Assembly (NCBI RefSeq): GCF_003589595.1
Contig: NW_020653852.1
Span: 3,579,596-3,643,595 of the forward strand
Length of the DNA stretch: 64,000 bases
From: Hyposmocoma kahamanoa
Taxonomy: Eukaryota; Arthropoda; Insecta; Lepidoptera; Cosmopterigidae
Direction: 5' to 3'
In this document: positions 1 to 9,100 of the stretch, piece after piece
How the letters are laid out: each line of letters starts with the position of its first letter
Numbering within the stretch: the first letter of the stretch is position 1
Notes under the pieces: model-generated
What the model was told of the DNA's origin: nothing
What the model saw: only the letters and a program-made list of their open reading frames with translations
Databases searched by the model: none
Position numbers and translations under genes: made by a program

Positions 1-597
1 TTTTTCAATAGATGGACGTTCACCTACCTAAAAGTGAAAGGTGCGAGACATTTCCAATTAGGTTCTTTGAAGCTCAGGTTAAACAATTAAATTCAATGGA
101 TGTAATACAATCCTCCGTAACAAAATCATGCGGTTAACGTAATGGGTCAACGGCAGTCAAAATACAGATGCAGTCAATGATCTATCGTTGGTGCAGTCAA
201 CAGACATCGAGAAAAATCGTAAACCACGAATATTTCCGAATGCGACAGCGTTAGCACACGTTTCCGTTATGTTGTGAGGTTATATTTATTTGTTGAACGA
301 CTGTCGTGTCTAGCTGTTCGCACTAGATCGTGACGACAATTTATCGGTTCATGGCAGCCGCCTTGTCGTTTGCACAACAGAATTGTATGAAGTTGCGATT
401 ATTTATCGTGACGTTTTCGATCTAGTTCTTTCCGTTGTCACGATAGACTGCTGTTGTTACGTCAAAAAAGTCGTAAACGACAGTTGATCGTGTTGTACTA
501 TATGTGAACAACTTAATTTCAATATACCAGCAACGACACTTTAACTATCAGCCGTCTCAACATAATGGGAACGCGTTCATAGACATCGATGTAGTTA
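1..597. other. no gene seen; CpG-containing upstream region
   Basis: No repeat family recognised here recurs elsewhere in the window. Bases 230-480 are richer in CG dinucleotides than the surroundings and could be the promoter and 5' untranslated part of the candidate exon at 598. No core promoter motif is convincing. Confidence 0.3.
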
Positions 598-740
598 TGG
601 CGGGACGATTTACCTTTAAGATCCGTCGTTTCAGATCGATCGAAACGACGGCGACGATTTTTTTTTTGTTGTTATCGATTAACACGAACGTCAAGGGAGT
701 AGCGTCGTACGATTATTGTGATGATAGATATGTTACCAGG
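598..740 (+). CDS. possible first coding exon with signal peptide, cut by a SINE
   Basis: An ATG at 598 opens a frame reading MAGRFTFKIRRFRSIETT, then a hydrophobic core TATIFFLLLSINTNVKG and ASYDYCDDRYVTR. Basic N-terminus, hydrophobic run and small residues look like a signal peptide. The upstream 300 bases are unusually rich in CpG for this window, as at a promoter. Sequence of a SINE-like repeat starts at about 741 (GGTGGCGGAACG). The exon may end at CCAG/GTGGCG, a weak donor, or be broken by the insertion. I do not recognise the protein, and it is not an expected ABCA start. Confidence 0.25.
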
Positions 741-1425
741 TGGCGGAACGAACAAGTCGTGCGCCTGGTGGTAAGCGACGCCGCCGCCGGTCCATAACAG
801 TTGCAGTGCCACTCAAACCTGAGAATTGAATAGAATGGACGAGAAACCATTTACTGCAACGCCACATTATAAAACAAAAGACACGAAAAATCTAATATCC
901 CGGGGATCTGTCGCACAGGTTTAATACCTATTATGGACTCCAGTCTCTTACAAAGGTCTTTCAATTACAATTTCTCTTTGTAAGTTTTATGAGACTATTT
1001 TTTAGTTTAGTTTTATAACTTTTTTATGAGACTATTACTTTAGTGAAAAACTTTTGTAAAGAGGCAAATAAATCATTATTATAAAAAATATATATATAAA
1101 AACAACAAGTTGTACTATACTATATCGTACTGACATGTGTGCGGCAGTGGCGTATGCAAAAGGATCCCATTCAGCTAAAGTCACAACCAAGACTAGTTTG
1201 TGACGCTGGTTTTCAATGGGCACTAGGTCTGAGAAGCACTGCTATTAGCGTCCATCACCCTGAGACATAAGTTGACAAGTCCCATTTGACTGTAATTTCA
1301 CCAGCACTCGTACCCTTCAAAATCGGAACGCAGTAACGTTCAATTACTGCTTGGCGACAGAAAGGTGGTAGTATTTCCCTGGACGAACTCTTTCATAAGG
1401 AATTCTACTGTTACTAAAAATTGCT
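741..1425 (+). mobile_element. SINE-like repeat F, copy split by about 400 bases
   Basis: The piece 741-835 (GCGCCTGGTGGTAAGCGAC) and the piece 1240-1425 (CACCCTGAGACATAAG, TTTCACCAGCACTCG) are the two halves of a repeat found whole at 38470-38705 and 42905-43112. The 835-1240 stretch between is unrelated, AT-rich and without a gene. Confidence 0.6.
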
Positions 1426-1518
1426 AATAAACAGTGTCGCTTAGCCTTGATTATCCCGTTACTAGATAACATAAAAATAAATAGTGATTATAATCATGGA
1501 CCAATGAATAACTCATAA

Positions 1519-1990
1519 TCTCAATACAGAGTACTAAAAAAACCGACCTCAAAAGTACGTGGAATTACGTCTATGTGCTAAGTTTTATTGAAATATCCCC
1601 TAGTTCGCCACTATACAAGACTTGACACTGGAGATAATAAAAATAAGTTCTCACTACGACACTACTCAAAGTATATCGAGAGAAAAACGCCTAGAATTGG
1701 AGAAATAGCAAAATCAACCATTAAAGTAATTGCTCCTAAATCAAAGTTAGGCGCTATTTATAAAAATGAATCTTCACGCGTGAACAGCCACCCTTCAAGG
1801 TGAATTTTTTTCTTCAAAATGAAATGTGACCACTATGGAAGTACTTTCCAACAAAAAAAGAATCATGAAAATCGGTTTACAAATATCGGAGTTATCGCGT
1901 AACATACATACAAAAAAAAAGAAAAATAGAACATACAGTCGAATTGAGAACCTCCTCCTTTTTTTAAGTCGGTTAAAAAGGACTTCTACT
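1519..1990 (+). mobile_element. repeat E copy (ACCGACYTCAAAA ends)
   Basis: Starts near CAGTACAGAGTACTAAAA and AACCGACCTCAAAAG, ends TTTAAGTCGGTTAAAAAG. The two ends are imperfect inverted repeats (AACCGACYTCAAAA). Other copies: 12880-13107, 18180-18355, 19740-20216, 40515-40945, and reversed fragments near 40970, 54680 and 56560. Looks like a non-autonomous DNA element. Confidence 0.6.
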
Positions 1991-2059
1991 CGCGATACCA
2001 TATTTAGTACCTATGTACAAATGTCGCGATGAGTACCTAATACGTATTTTTATAACTAA

Positions 2060-2413
2060 TTTGTTTTACATTGACAACATACAAGCTGAAATATATCAAA
2101 GCTACTCAAATTTCTTGTGATGTTGCAGGAGTTTAGGGCCGCGCGTCGTCACTGGATGACGTTATTAGCTTAGAATAATAACGCATAGAATGATAGTTTC
2201 ATATCAAACGAACTGTCACAAGTGAGGCAAAAATCAAATTCATGTAGGCTAGTTTTAGTAGTAGGTTAATTTTCGGTTTTAGTGAATATTTATATAAAAA
2301 TAAAATGTTTTACATTGACAACATACAAGCTGCAATTTATCAAAGCTACTCAAATTTCTTGTGATGTTGCAGGAGTTTAGGGCTGCGCGTCGACACTTAT
2401 TGACGTTACTAGC
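2060..2413 (+). repeat. 105-bp direct duplication around a MITE end
   Basis: The sequence from TTTACATTGACAACATAC to the TGACGTTA...TAGC block occurs at about 2060-2168 and again at about 2306-2413. Between them lie about 135 bases matching the right end of the element at 5547-5924 (CTTAGAATAATAACGC at 2170). Confidence 0.7.
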
Positions 2414-2504
2414 ATCTTGAAACACGCTATCTAAGTGTTCACATGATATGTATATAAGACATTCGAAATTTGTACAATTTGACTTTTGAGTGGAGTATAA
2501 ATAA

Positions 2505-2650
2505 ACTATTGAGTATATAACCAGAAATAGAGACGAAATGCATTCCTGGTAACTCATCAGTGATACTTATCGATATTCAGTGATAAATATCAACTCTCGT
2601 TAGCACTGTAATATAGACAGCGCCAACAACAATATAGTGCCGGTTATTCT
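2505..2650 (+). mobile_element. MITE family B fragment
   Basis: GAGTATATAACCAGAAATAG and the next 140 bases match the left end of family B copies at 3917, 55932 and 57666; the rest is missing. Confidence 0.65.
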
Positions 2651-2854
2651 TTTATTTTGTTTAGGATTAACTCCATCTACCCACATTAGAAAGCATTAAT
2701 TTATAAATATGTCATCTATTGACTCTCATATTTTTGCCAAAGTACAGAAAATAATATCAGCTCATGGTCAATATTTGAATAATATTACAAGGAAAACTAC
2801 TTATATTTCACATTAAAGAGGAATTGATTAATATCCACGACCATTTACACAATA

Positions 2855-3336
2855 AAGGCTTTTTCAACAAGAACTTTGTTTTGTAAATCAAAATAAAACA
2901 ATAAATTTAGATGACAATGATTCAATATTTTTATTGTATTAAAAAAGTTAGGTTTGGCAATTATGAATGAAAAATTATATCTGATAAATGTCCACCACGA
3001 CCACGATTACAGATGTCGATTCTTTCATCAAAGTTTTTGATCACTTTTTGACCAAATGGTGGGTCTGTTCCGTTAATCGCTTCACGAATTTTGAGTTTTA
3101 AGGCTGTAATTGATTCGATTGGCTCCGTATAGACTCTGTCTTTAACATAACCCGATAAAAATAATCCAGTAGTGTTAAATCGCATGATCGAGCTGGCCAC
3201 TTAACCGCTGATTTTCGTGAAATTATGCGATCGAGAAATTTGGTTTGCAATGAATTCTTTGTTTCGGTAGTGTGTGACTTTGATTTTATTTGCGTAATTT
3301 TGATTTACAAAACAAAGTTCTTGTTGAAAAACCCTA
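2855..3336 (-). mobile_element. Tc1/mariner-superfamily remnant with transposase C-terminus
   Basis: Ends are inverted repeats of about 36 bp (GGCTTTTTCAACAAGAAC and its complement at 3315-3334), with TA near both sides. On the minus strand 3200-2961 encodes LFLSGYVKDRVYTEPIES followed by IKNFDERIDICNRGRGGH, the usual C-terminal block after the last catalytic Asp in this superfamily. A frameshift precedes GYVKD and most of the transposase is deleted. Confidence 0.75.
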
Positions 3337-3740
3337 TATAAACAACTTCCAGGCTATTATTGATCAGCGTCAAATAAGATATAAGACGCAATTGTAACTT
3401 TTTCAGAGTTATGATCTGTAGTATGGAGATTAGGAGTCATGTAGAGTTATTGTTTCATGCAATAATAATATAATGAGTAACCACAAAATGTCTTAAGTCG
3501 TAGTCTCGTAAGTTGGATTAATTAAATTGCCAAAGCAATCAGTTCAACCCTCGTTTTCTTTGTATACGGTGTGAGAATTGAGGAGTTCATAATGGACAAT
3601 CGTGATTGCTAAACTTAGGTCGGATTAATTGTCTTCGTGTTTTGAAATGTGTACTGTAGATGCTGCTTACTTAAGGTCATTTTAGTTAATCAGATCCGCA
3701 GCATCCGATTTGTATTCATTCGGAATCCTAAATTATACAA
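3337..3740. other. no gene seen
   Basis: Plain AT-rich intron or intergenic sequence without a long frame, recognisable repeat or RNA gene. Confidence 0.4.
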
Positions 3741-3748
3741 ATTTATAT

Positions 3749-3860
3749 TGGGTTTCGGTTTTCGCGATTGTTACAGACAGGAAATTAAGCAACTTTTTCG
3801 GATTTCAATCGCGTATATTTGTTTTTTCAAACTCTCATGTTCAACTCAGAGTCAACCGTG
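3749..3860 (-). mobile_element. Penelope-like element 3' end (family PLE-B)
   Basis: GGTTTTCGCGATTGTTACA, AATCGCGTATATTTG and the end TCAACCGTGACT match the reverse of the sequence at 12725-12838, which follows a Penelope C-terminal coding piece. The GGGCCCGAAACG segment is missing here. Confidence 0.6.
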
Positions 3861-3916
3861 ACTTGGTCTCATACTAGCATGCTGATTTTGATTAATCGAG
3901 TAGTCTCCAAACATCA

Positions 3917-4338
3917 AGTATACTATAACCAGAAATAGAGACGAAATAAGGGCCATATAGTCCTGGTAACACAGCGATACAGCTCTTGTAAATATCAACT
4001 CTCGTTTGCACTGACATATAGAACAGGCCAACTACTGACCTGTGTGTACGTCTCCGTATATTCCAAAAAATTTTCTGTATTTTTTGTAATAAAGATAATA
4101 ATCTCTAACAATGCCTTCTATTCGGTGGTGTGGGAAAAACAGCAAAACATCTAATTACAAAACAAACGGAATCACATTTCATCGGTAATTAAATATGTAA
4201 TTTTACAATTTTCGTCTATTATAGCAAAGCTCAAGTTAACTGGTCGATTTGAAGTGAAATAGTTGACGACACCCGTCAATTGTTTCGAGCGTAATTGTCA
4301 CAGTAATGATATCTGCCATATCGTCTCTATTTCTGGTG
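3917..4338 (+). mobile_element. MITE family B copy with THAP start exon
   Basis: TATAACCAGAAATAGAGACG begins it and CGTCTCTATTTCTGG ends it; the outermost bases are damaged. At 4111 an ATG opens [17 protein letters not shown] and reaches ITFHR, followed by GTAATT, a good donor. The Cys, spacing and FHR ending resemble the N-terminus of a THAP zinc finger. Confidence 0.7.
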
Positions 4339-4411
4339 GCTCGGAAACCCATCTGATTTGGAGACATCGAGTATATAACTCGATGTCTCCAAATCAGATG
4401 GGTTTCCGAGC
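4339..4411. repeat. perfect 34-bp inverted repeat, 5-base loop
   Basis: Left arm 4339-4372 (GCTCGGAAACCCATCTGATT...) and right arm 4378-4411 are exact reverse complements around ATATA. The inner part, CATCGAGT, is the end of MITE family B, whose copy lies immediately to the left. Confidence 0.95.
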
Positions 4412-4564
4412 GAGAAGATGAACCTGATTCCTACTATATCTTTCTAATTTGTGAGTTAAATCAATTATTGTTCCGATTTGAAATGTCAAAAGTTTCCAAT
4501 CGGCCAGTTGTGAATCGCAATTAGGCGCCTCGACTCGGAAGAGATGCAGTTTCCAATTGGGAGA

Positions 4565-4670
4565 GGCAATCATAATCAAGCTGTGTAAAGGGCCCGAAAC
4601 GTTGGTTTGTTTGAAAAAATAAACATACGCGATTTAAATCCGGAAAAATAGTTTTATTTCCTATATACAA
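4565..4670 (+). mobile_element. PLE-B 3' end
   Basis: Contains GTAAAGGGCCCGAAACGTTG and GCGATTTAAATCCGGAAAAA, as in the complete 3' end at 12731. Confidence 0.65.
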
Positions 4671-4739
4671 ATCTAGAAAACTCGGACCCATTTCGGGTGT
4701 CATTTGTGCACTAAGTCCGATTCAAATTCGAGGAAATAC

Positions 4740-5030
4740 GAATATCGCTTTTACACCGATATATAAAATGCAAAAACGAGCGATTCGTTCTGTGTACCGT
4801 CTAGGCTCTCGGGTTTCTCTCAGAGAAAAGTTTAAGGAGACTGGTATTTGAAAAGATTGCTCTTTTCAAATAAACTAGAGTTTCTTGCACGTTCTTCTCA
4901 GGGAGGTCAGCGTAGTGAACGAGCAGTAGCTTAAATGTGACGATTTCAAGTGTAAATTTATTTTACCTATGGAATAAATAATCTTTGACTTTGACTTTGA
5001 ATGATCCTTAAAACATTTCGGATCGTCGTG
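4740..5030 (+). mobile_element. LINE C-terminal and 3' tail
   Basis: Codes LQKRAIRSVYRLGSRVSL then EKFKETG, the end region of non-LTR reverse transcriptases, then a 3' region GAACGAGCAGTAGCTTAAAT and a TTTGACTTTGACTTTGA tail. The same 3' region recurs at 57065-57180. 5'-truncated and broken. Confidence 0.65.
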
Positions 5031-5087
5031 TCTCGGATAATCGAACGTAGTGCACAAACACTCTTATTTGTAAAATGATGAAATTAC

Positions 5088-5260
5088 AAGCACGTAGGAC
5101 TTGTCACCTTATGTCTCAGAGTGATGGGTGCAGTGGCAGTGGCCCCTCAGATCTTTGTGATTTAAAGCACCGAGTGGTACTGCAACTGTTATCGACAGGC
5201 GTTTCGCTTACCACCAGGTGGGCGACTAGTTCTTCCCGGCACTTGGTTTCATAAAAAAAG
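5088..5260 (-). mobile_element. SINE-like repeat F
   Basis: Reverse copy: GACTTGTCACCTTATGTCTC to GCTTACCACCAGGTGGGCG, then GTTTCATAAAAAAAGC as the tail side. Confidence 0.6.
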
Positions 5261-5354
5261 CTATACTTATATTCACATCTGCACATGCACCTGCATATCG
5301 AATAAGTTGTGTTAATTATTTACACTTTATTACGTTTGTTATTTCAATGAACAA

Positions 5355-5364
5355 NNNNNNNNNN
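5355..5364. other. assembly gap of 10 N
   Basis: Ten unresolved bases between a short AT-rich stretch and a SINE piece. Confidence 0.98.
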
Positions 5365-5366
5365 CG

Positions 5367-5535
5367 TCGAAATTCTCCTATGTGTTTTTTGTTATAGATC
5401 TTTGTACTGATATTCGGCATTCTTCCCGCTAGTGACATCTAGTGAGACATTTTTGAATGAACTTCTCTCGGGTTCAAGTCCCACCGGGTCGACGAAATTA
5501 TTCTATGTGTTCGACTTTTTATTCATAATCATAAC
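5367..5535 (+). mobile_element. tRNA-derived SINE pieces
   Basis: GGGTTCAAGTCCCACCGGGT at 5470 is a B-box-like T-arm, followed by CGACGAAATTATTCTATGTG. A second tail (ATAGATCTTTGTACTGATAT) at 5394 belongs to a neighbouring copy. Confidence 0.55.
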
Positions 5536-5546
5536 AAAACTAGGAA

Positions 5547-5924
5547 CTTAGAATAATAACGCATAGAAACCTAGTCCGCCCACGCTAATTGAGGCAAATT
5601 GAAGCGCGCCCAATGGGCCTACACGAGCGGGCGGGCCTTCAGTGTTCAAGGTCAACTTGCACCGCGAACAGATCAAGAATTTTAGCTAAAAATGACGAAA
5701 TGTGCGGTAAATGAGTGTAAACATACGTCAGACAAACATAAAATAGATACTAACATCATATTCCACAATGAAGTAACGCGTTTCAACTTGTATTTTTATA
5801 TAAATATTCACTAAAACCGAAAATTAACCTACTATTAAAACTAGCCTACATGAATTTGATTTTTGCCTCACTTGTGACAGTTCGTTTGATATGAAACTAT
5901 CATTCTATGCGTTATTATTCTAAG
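5547..5924. mobile_element. 378-bp MITE with 8-bp target duplication and THAP start exon
   Basis: Ends are inverted CTTAGAATAATAACGCATAG. Both sides carry ACTAGGAA (5539-5546, 5925-5932). Inside, an ATG at 5692 opens MTKCAVNECKHTSDKHKID and reaches IIFHNE, then GTAACG, a splice-donor-like site. C-x4-C plus FH is the opening of a THAP zinc finger. THAP plus 8-bp duplications suggests the P-element superfamily; hAT is the other option. Confidence 0.85.
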
Positions 5925-6056
5925 ACTAGGAAGTTATTCATTAAAAAATCTCAGAAAATAAAGATTATTTTTATATTTTTATTTTATGAGAAAAGCAATA
6001 TGATACCAAAATGTGTTATTAAGGGTACAATATATTTTAACGTAATGGTTTTTTAG

Positions 6057-6168
6057 GACGTGTTCAAAAAAATACCAGCGAATCTGAAGTATACGATCAT
6101 GTACGCTGGCAAGAAAGAAAACCAAATATTTTATTTTAAAGATTTATATAACGACGAGCCGACAATAG
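6057..6168 (+). CDS. ABCA exon 1 in window: extracellular domain 1
   Basis: Flanked by a TTTTTTAG acceptor and a GTAAGG donor. It reads in phase 0 with 37 full codons, beginning [18 protein letters not shown], then ends in phase 1. A segment of the type LPxNLKYTIR is common in the first extracellular domain of ABCA proteins, just before the domain returns to the membrane. Its last base joins the first two bases of the exon at 9483 to make a Val codon, in frame. At least one more exon must lie upstream, but I could not find it between 1 and 6056. Confidence 0.75.
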
Positions 6169-9100
6169 GTAAGGATTTTTTATGTTTGTCTACATTTTCC
6201 AAATTGATTGACATTTGAATGCAAAAATTTTGTATCCAAATCTAAAGGTTGCTAGAAGGTCCAGAGTAGTTAAGCTCTGCGACAGGGTTACCTATCAGTA
6301 GTTCGAAATGACATTTTCCAGAAACAACGTTTGGTCGAAATTTCATAACCTCGAAAGTAATTTTGAGAGGAAAATGTTTTTTCTTTTAAACCTAACTTAA
6401 CCTAACCTTTTTATTTTTTTTTTACCGTGAGGAAAATGCGTTACGCATTCTCCGCCGCTGGGAGACGGCGGGGATATGTGGGAGTCTCTCCTGGGGACTA
6501 TTTCGATCCCCAAGAGCATACCCACTAAAAACCTCACGATGTCCCTTTCAGATGCTACCGCAACTCCGGTGGTGCTGGTCCGCCTTTGGGCGGACCCCTC
6601 CACCATCGCCCCCTTAATCATGGGGGCTACCTGCACGGAGATGCCCCGGAACATTTGGGGCATATACCGGCGGCGGAGGCCTGTGCAATGCAGGGGCAGG
6701 GTCTCCCAACCCCGCACCCTGCTGGCCTCCGCTGATGGGACGCAGGCGGTCGGCGAAGAGCCGTCGCGTGCGTCCTCTCCGCCGACGCCGAATGAGGTCC
6801 GAGAGGGCGCTGTCTTCGCGGACCCGTTCGGCTGTCTCCTTCTGCGACATCACGTCCTCGCAGAAGGAGGCCATCGCCTGCCATGACCTCTCGCTTCCCA
6901 GCATGGCTCTAATTATGCTGGGCAGTGAGAGGTCTCGTCCCACCACCTCTACGAGATCCCGGCGCTGCTGGCTCCAGGTCGGGCACAACTCCAAGGTATG
7001 CCTCGCCGAGTCTGTAGCAGCGCCGCACTCGTGACACTCCGGGGTCACCTCCCTCCGTGCGATCTTGTGCAGGTAGTCACCGAAACAGCCGTGTCCGGTG
7101 AGTACCTGAACAAGATGGTAGGTAAGGGACCCGTGCCTCCTCTTTCTCCAATCGGCCAGTACAGGGAGCAACTTAACCTAACCTAACCGGACCTAATCGT
7201 GTTTTTGCGATAAACATTCAACATATCCTGGAAGAAAAACTGTTTCCTTATTATTCGGTTTTCGGCGTAATTAAAATTCGAAGAAACGTTATTTAGCACA
7301 AAAAAATTGCCGACTTTGTGATAGGTTAGTGGACCGTCGGACCTGCCGGATCTTCTCGGATAGCTGTTCATATTTTTTCAGCTGTTCTTCGGGGTGGGGT
7401 ACATCGATATCTGCAGTCACGTAGCGCCCTTAATTCTTTTCTTAAGTATGTGACGATGCGACCTCTTTCATCGTCATCCCAACTTTTATCACCCTTTTCT
7501 CTGATCTTTGGCCACTTACTTTTGAAATTTTGAATCGTTCTCTAATTCCTTTTCTTCACTCTTATTTTTCTTCTTTCCGACGCCACTCTATAATAAATTT
7601 CAGAAGCGAGCACACGTGCTTGCCTTTATATGAAATTCTTACCAGTTATTATAGCATTGAAAATCATGTAACCTGACTACTTATAAAACTTCAGTATTTG
7701 TATGAATACAGGCCGTTTTGGGGTAAGTTCACTTACGTTAAATGTTAAGGACCGTTGTAAGGAAGTGTTTTATATCATTGTACCTGTTTTTCATATCATT
7801 ATATTTCGTTACAGCTTGGTCTCTTCGTGTACCTTCTCTGCCTTTATTTCTACAATAAATTCATGCGGACCGGTCGTTACTTAGTTTCATTACTCTACGC
7901 GTGACAATTCATATATCAGGCCTTTTACTTCTTGGAATCCGTCAAGACATGACCAAGACTAGATGGGCTAGAGCTCGGGTTTTAACTCGGCGCTTTGTTA
8001 ACGAAGGGTTTTAATGGGGTTAAAACCCATTACCGCCCGAAATCGAGACAAAAACTATTGACAGTTAAATATTTGTAAATCGAGTTTTGTTCAAATATGT
8101 ATAATGATATTATTACAAAATGTTATTGCTTCCTCACATATTTTGATTTCCTATTGTATCGATTCGCTTGAGAATTGCATTGAAAAGAATCGATAAAAAA
8201 ACTCGTTATCGTATATGTATAACGAATCGATTTTCATAGAAATCGAGTCTAAGTGAGAGTCCACACGATTGCAAGGTGAGTATTGTGTAGAGTTGCCTCT
8301 CTTCTCTAAAAAAGATTTTCATGTCGAAATTTCTAATAAGTAAGGAATTGTCAGAAATTACTTATTCGCCGTTTCTGCCCACGATTGTGGACACAAATGG
8401 GTTAAAACTCGGGCAAGTCGATTGGGTTTTAACCCACTGCCCGTCTCGGATCAAGACTGATTGTTATTATAATTTATTTTTCGTTTCTCTGTTCGTTGGT
8501 TGGTCAAGCCGAAATCGGGTAAATGCAGTATATTGTGTATCTATCCACGTTGAGGGTGTGTTGTGATGAGACCTTATTTCGTCTTCTACATGAACTTGAA
8601 TGAACTTTTCGACAATTCGGCATGTATTTAAAATTACAGCTTTTTTAGAGCATTGGTATGGTATAGTGTCCGCAAGTCAATGTCCAGACACCTACTTTGC
8701 GTGTGGTGCATGTAGGGGCCTACTAGCGCGAGCCAAATTCCTAAAAGAATCTTAGCACCCTCCTAGGTTTATTGAAAACCTCAGGAAGCGACCTTGTCAC
8801 TCCAAGGTACTTCGCTCTGCAGTAAAGTTGGCTACGTCAGAGCATTGTAGGAGGATGTGTGCGGCCGTTTCCATGCAGGCTCTGCATAGAGGGCTGTCCG
8901 TGATACCTTAATTGAAAAGGTGTTTATTATATGGCCATGATCCCTTAGAGCGACAGTCATAGTGCATAGCTCTTGCCTTTTGAGTTTAAGAAATTTAGGA
9001 GAGAGTGCTTCTCTAGCCTTTCTACAAACCGTGAGAGTTGTAGAGGCTTTCTTTAGGATTAATAACTTGAAGCTATGAGAAGATGCTTTGGGATAACGCC

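Noticed and set aside
6476..7186. Several overlapping plus-strand frames in the GC-rich block
   Set aside because: They are shadows of the minus-strand R1-clade LINE, whose protein has readable motifs.
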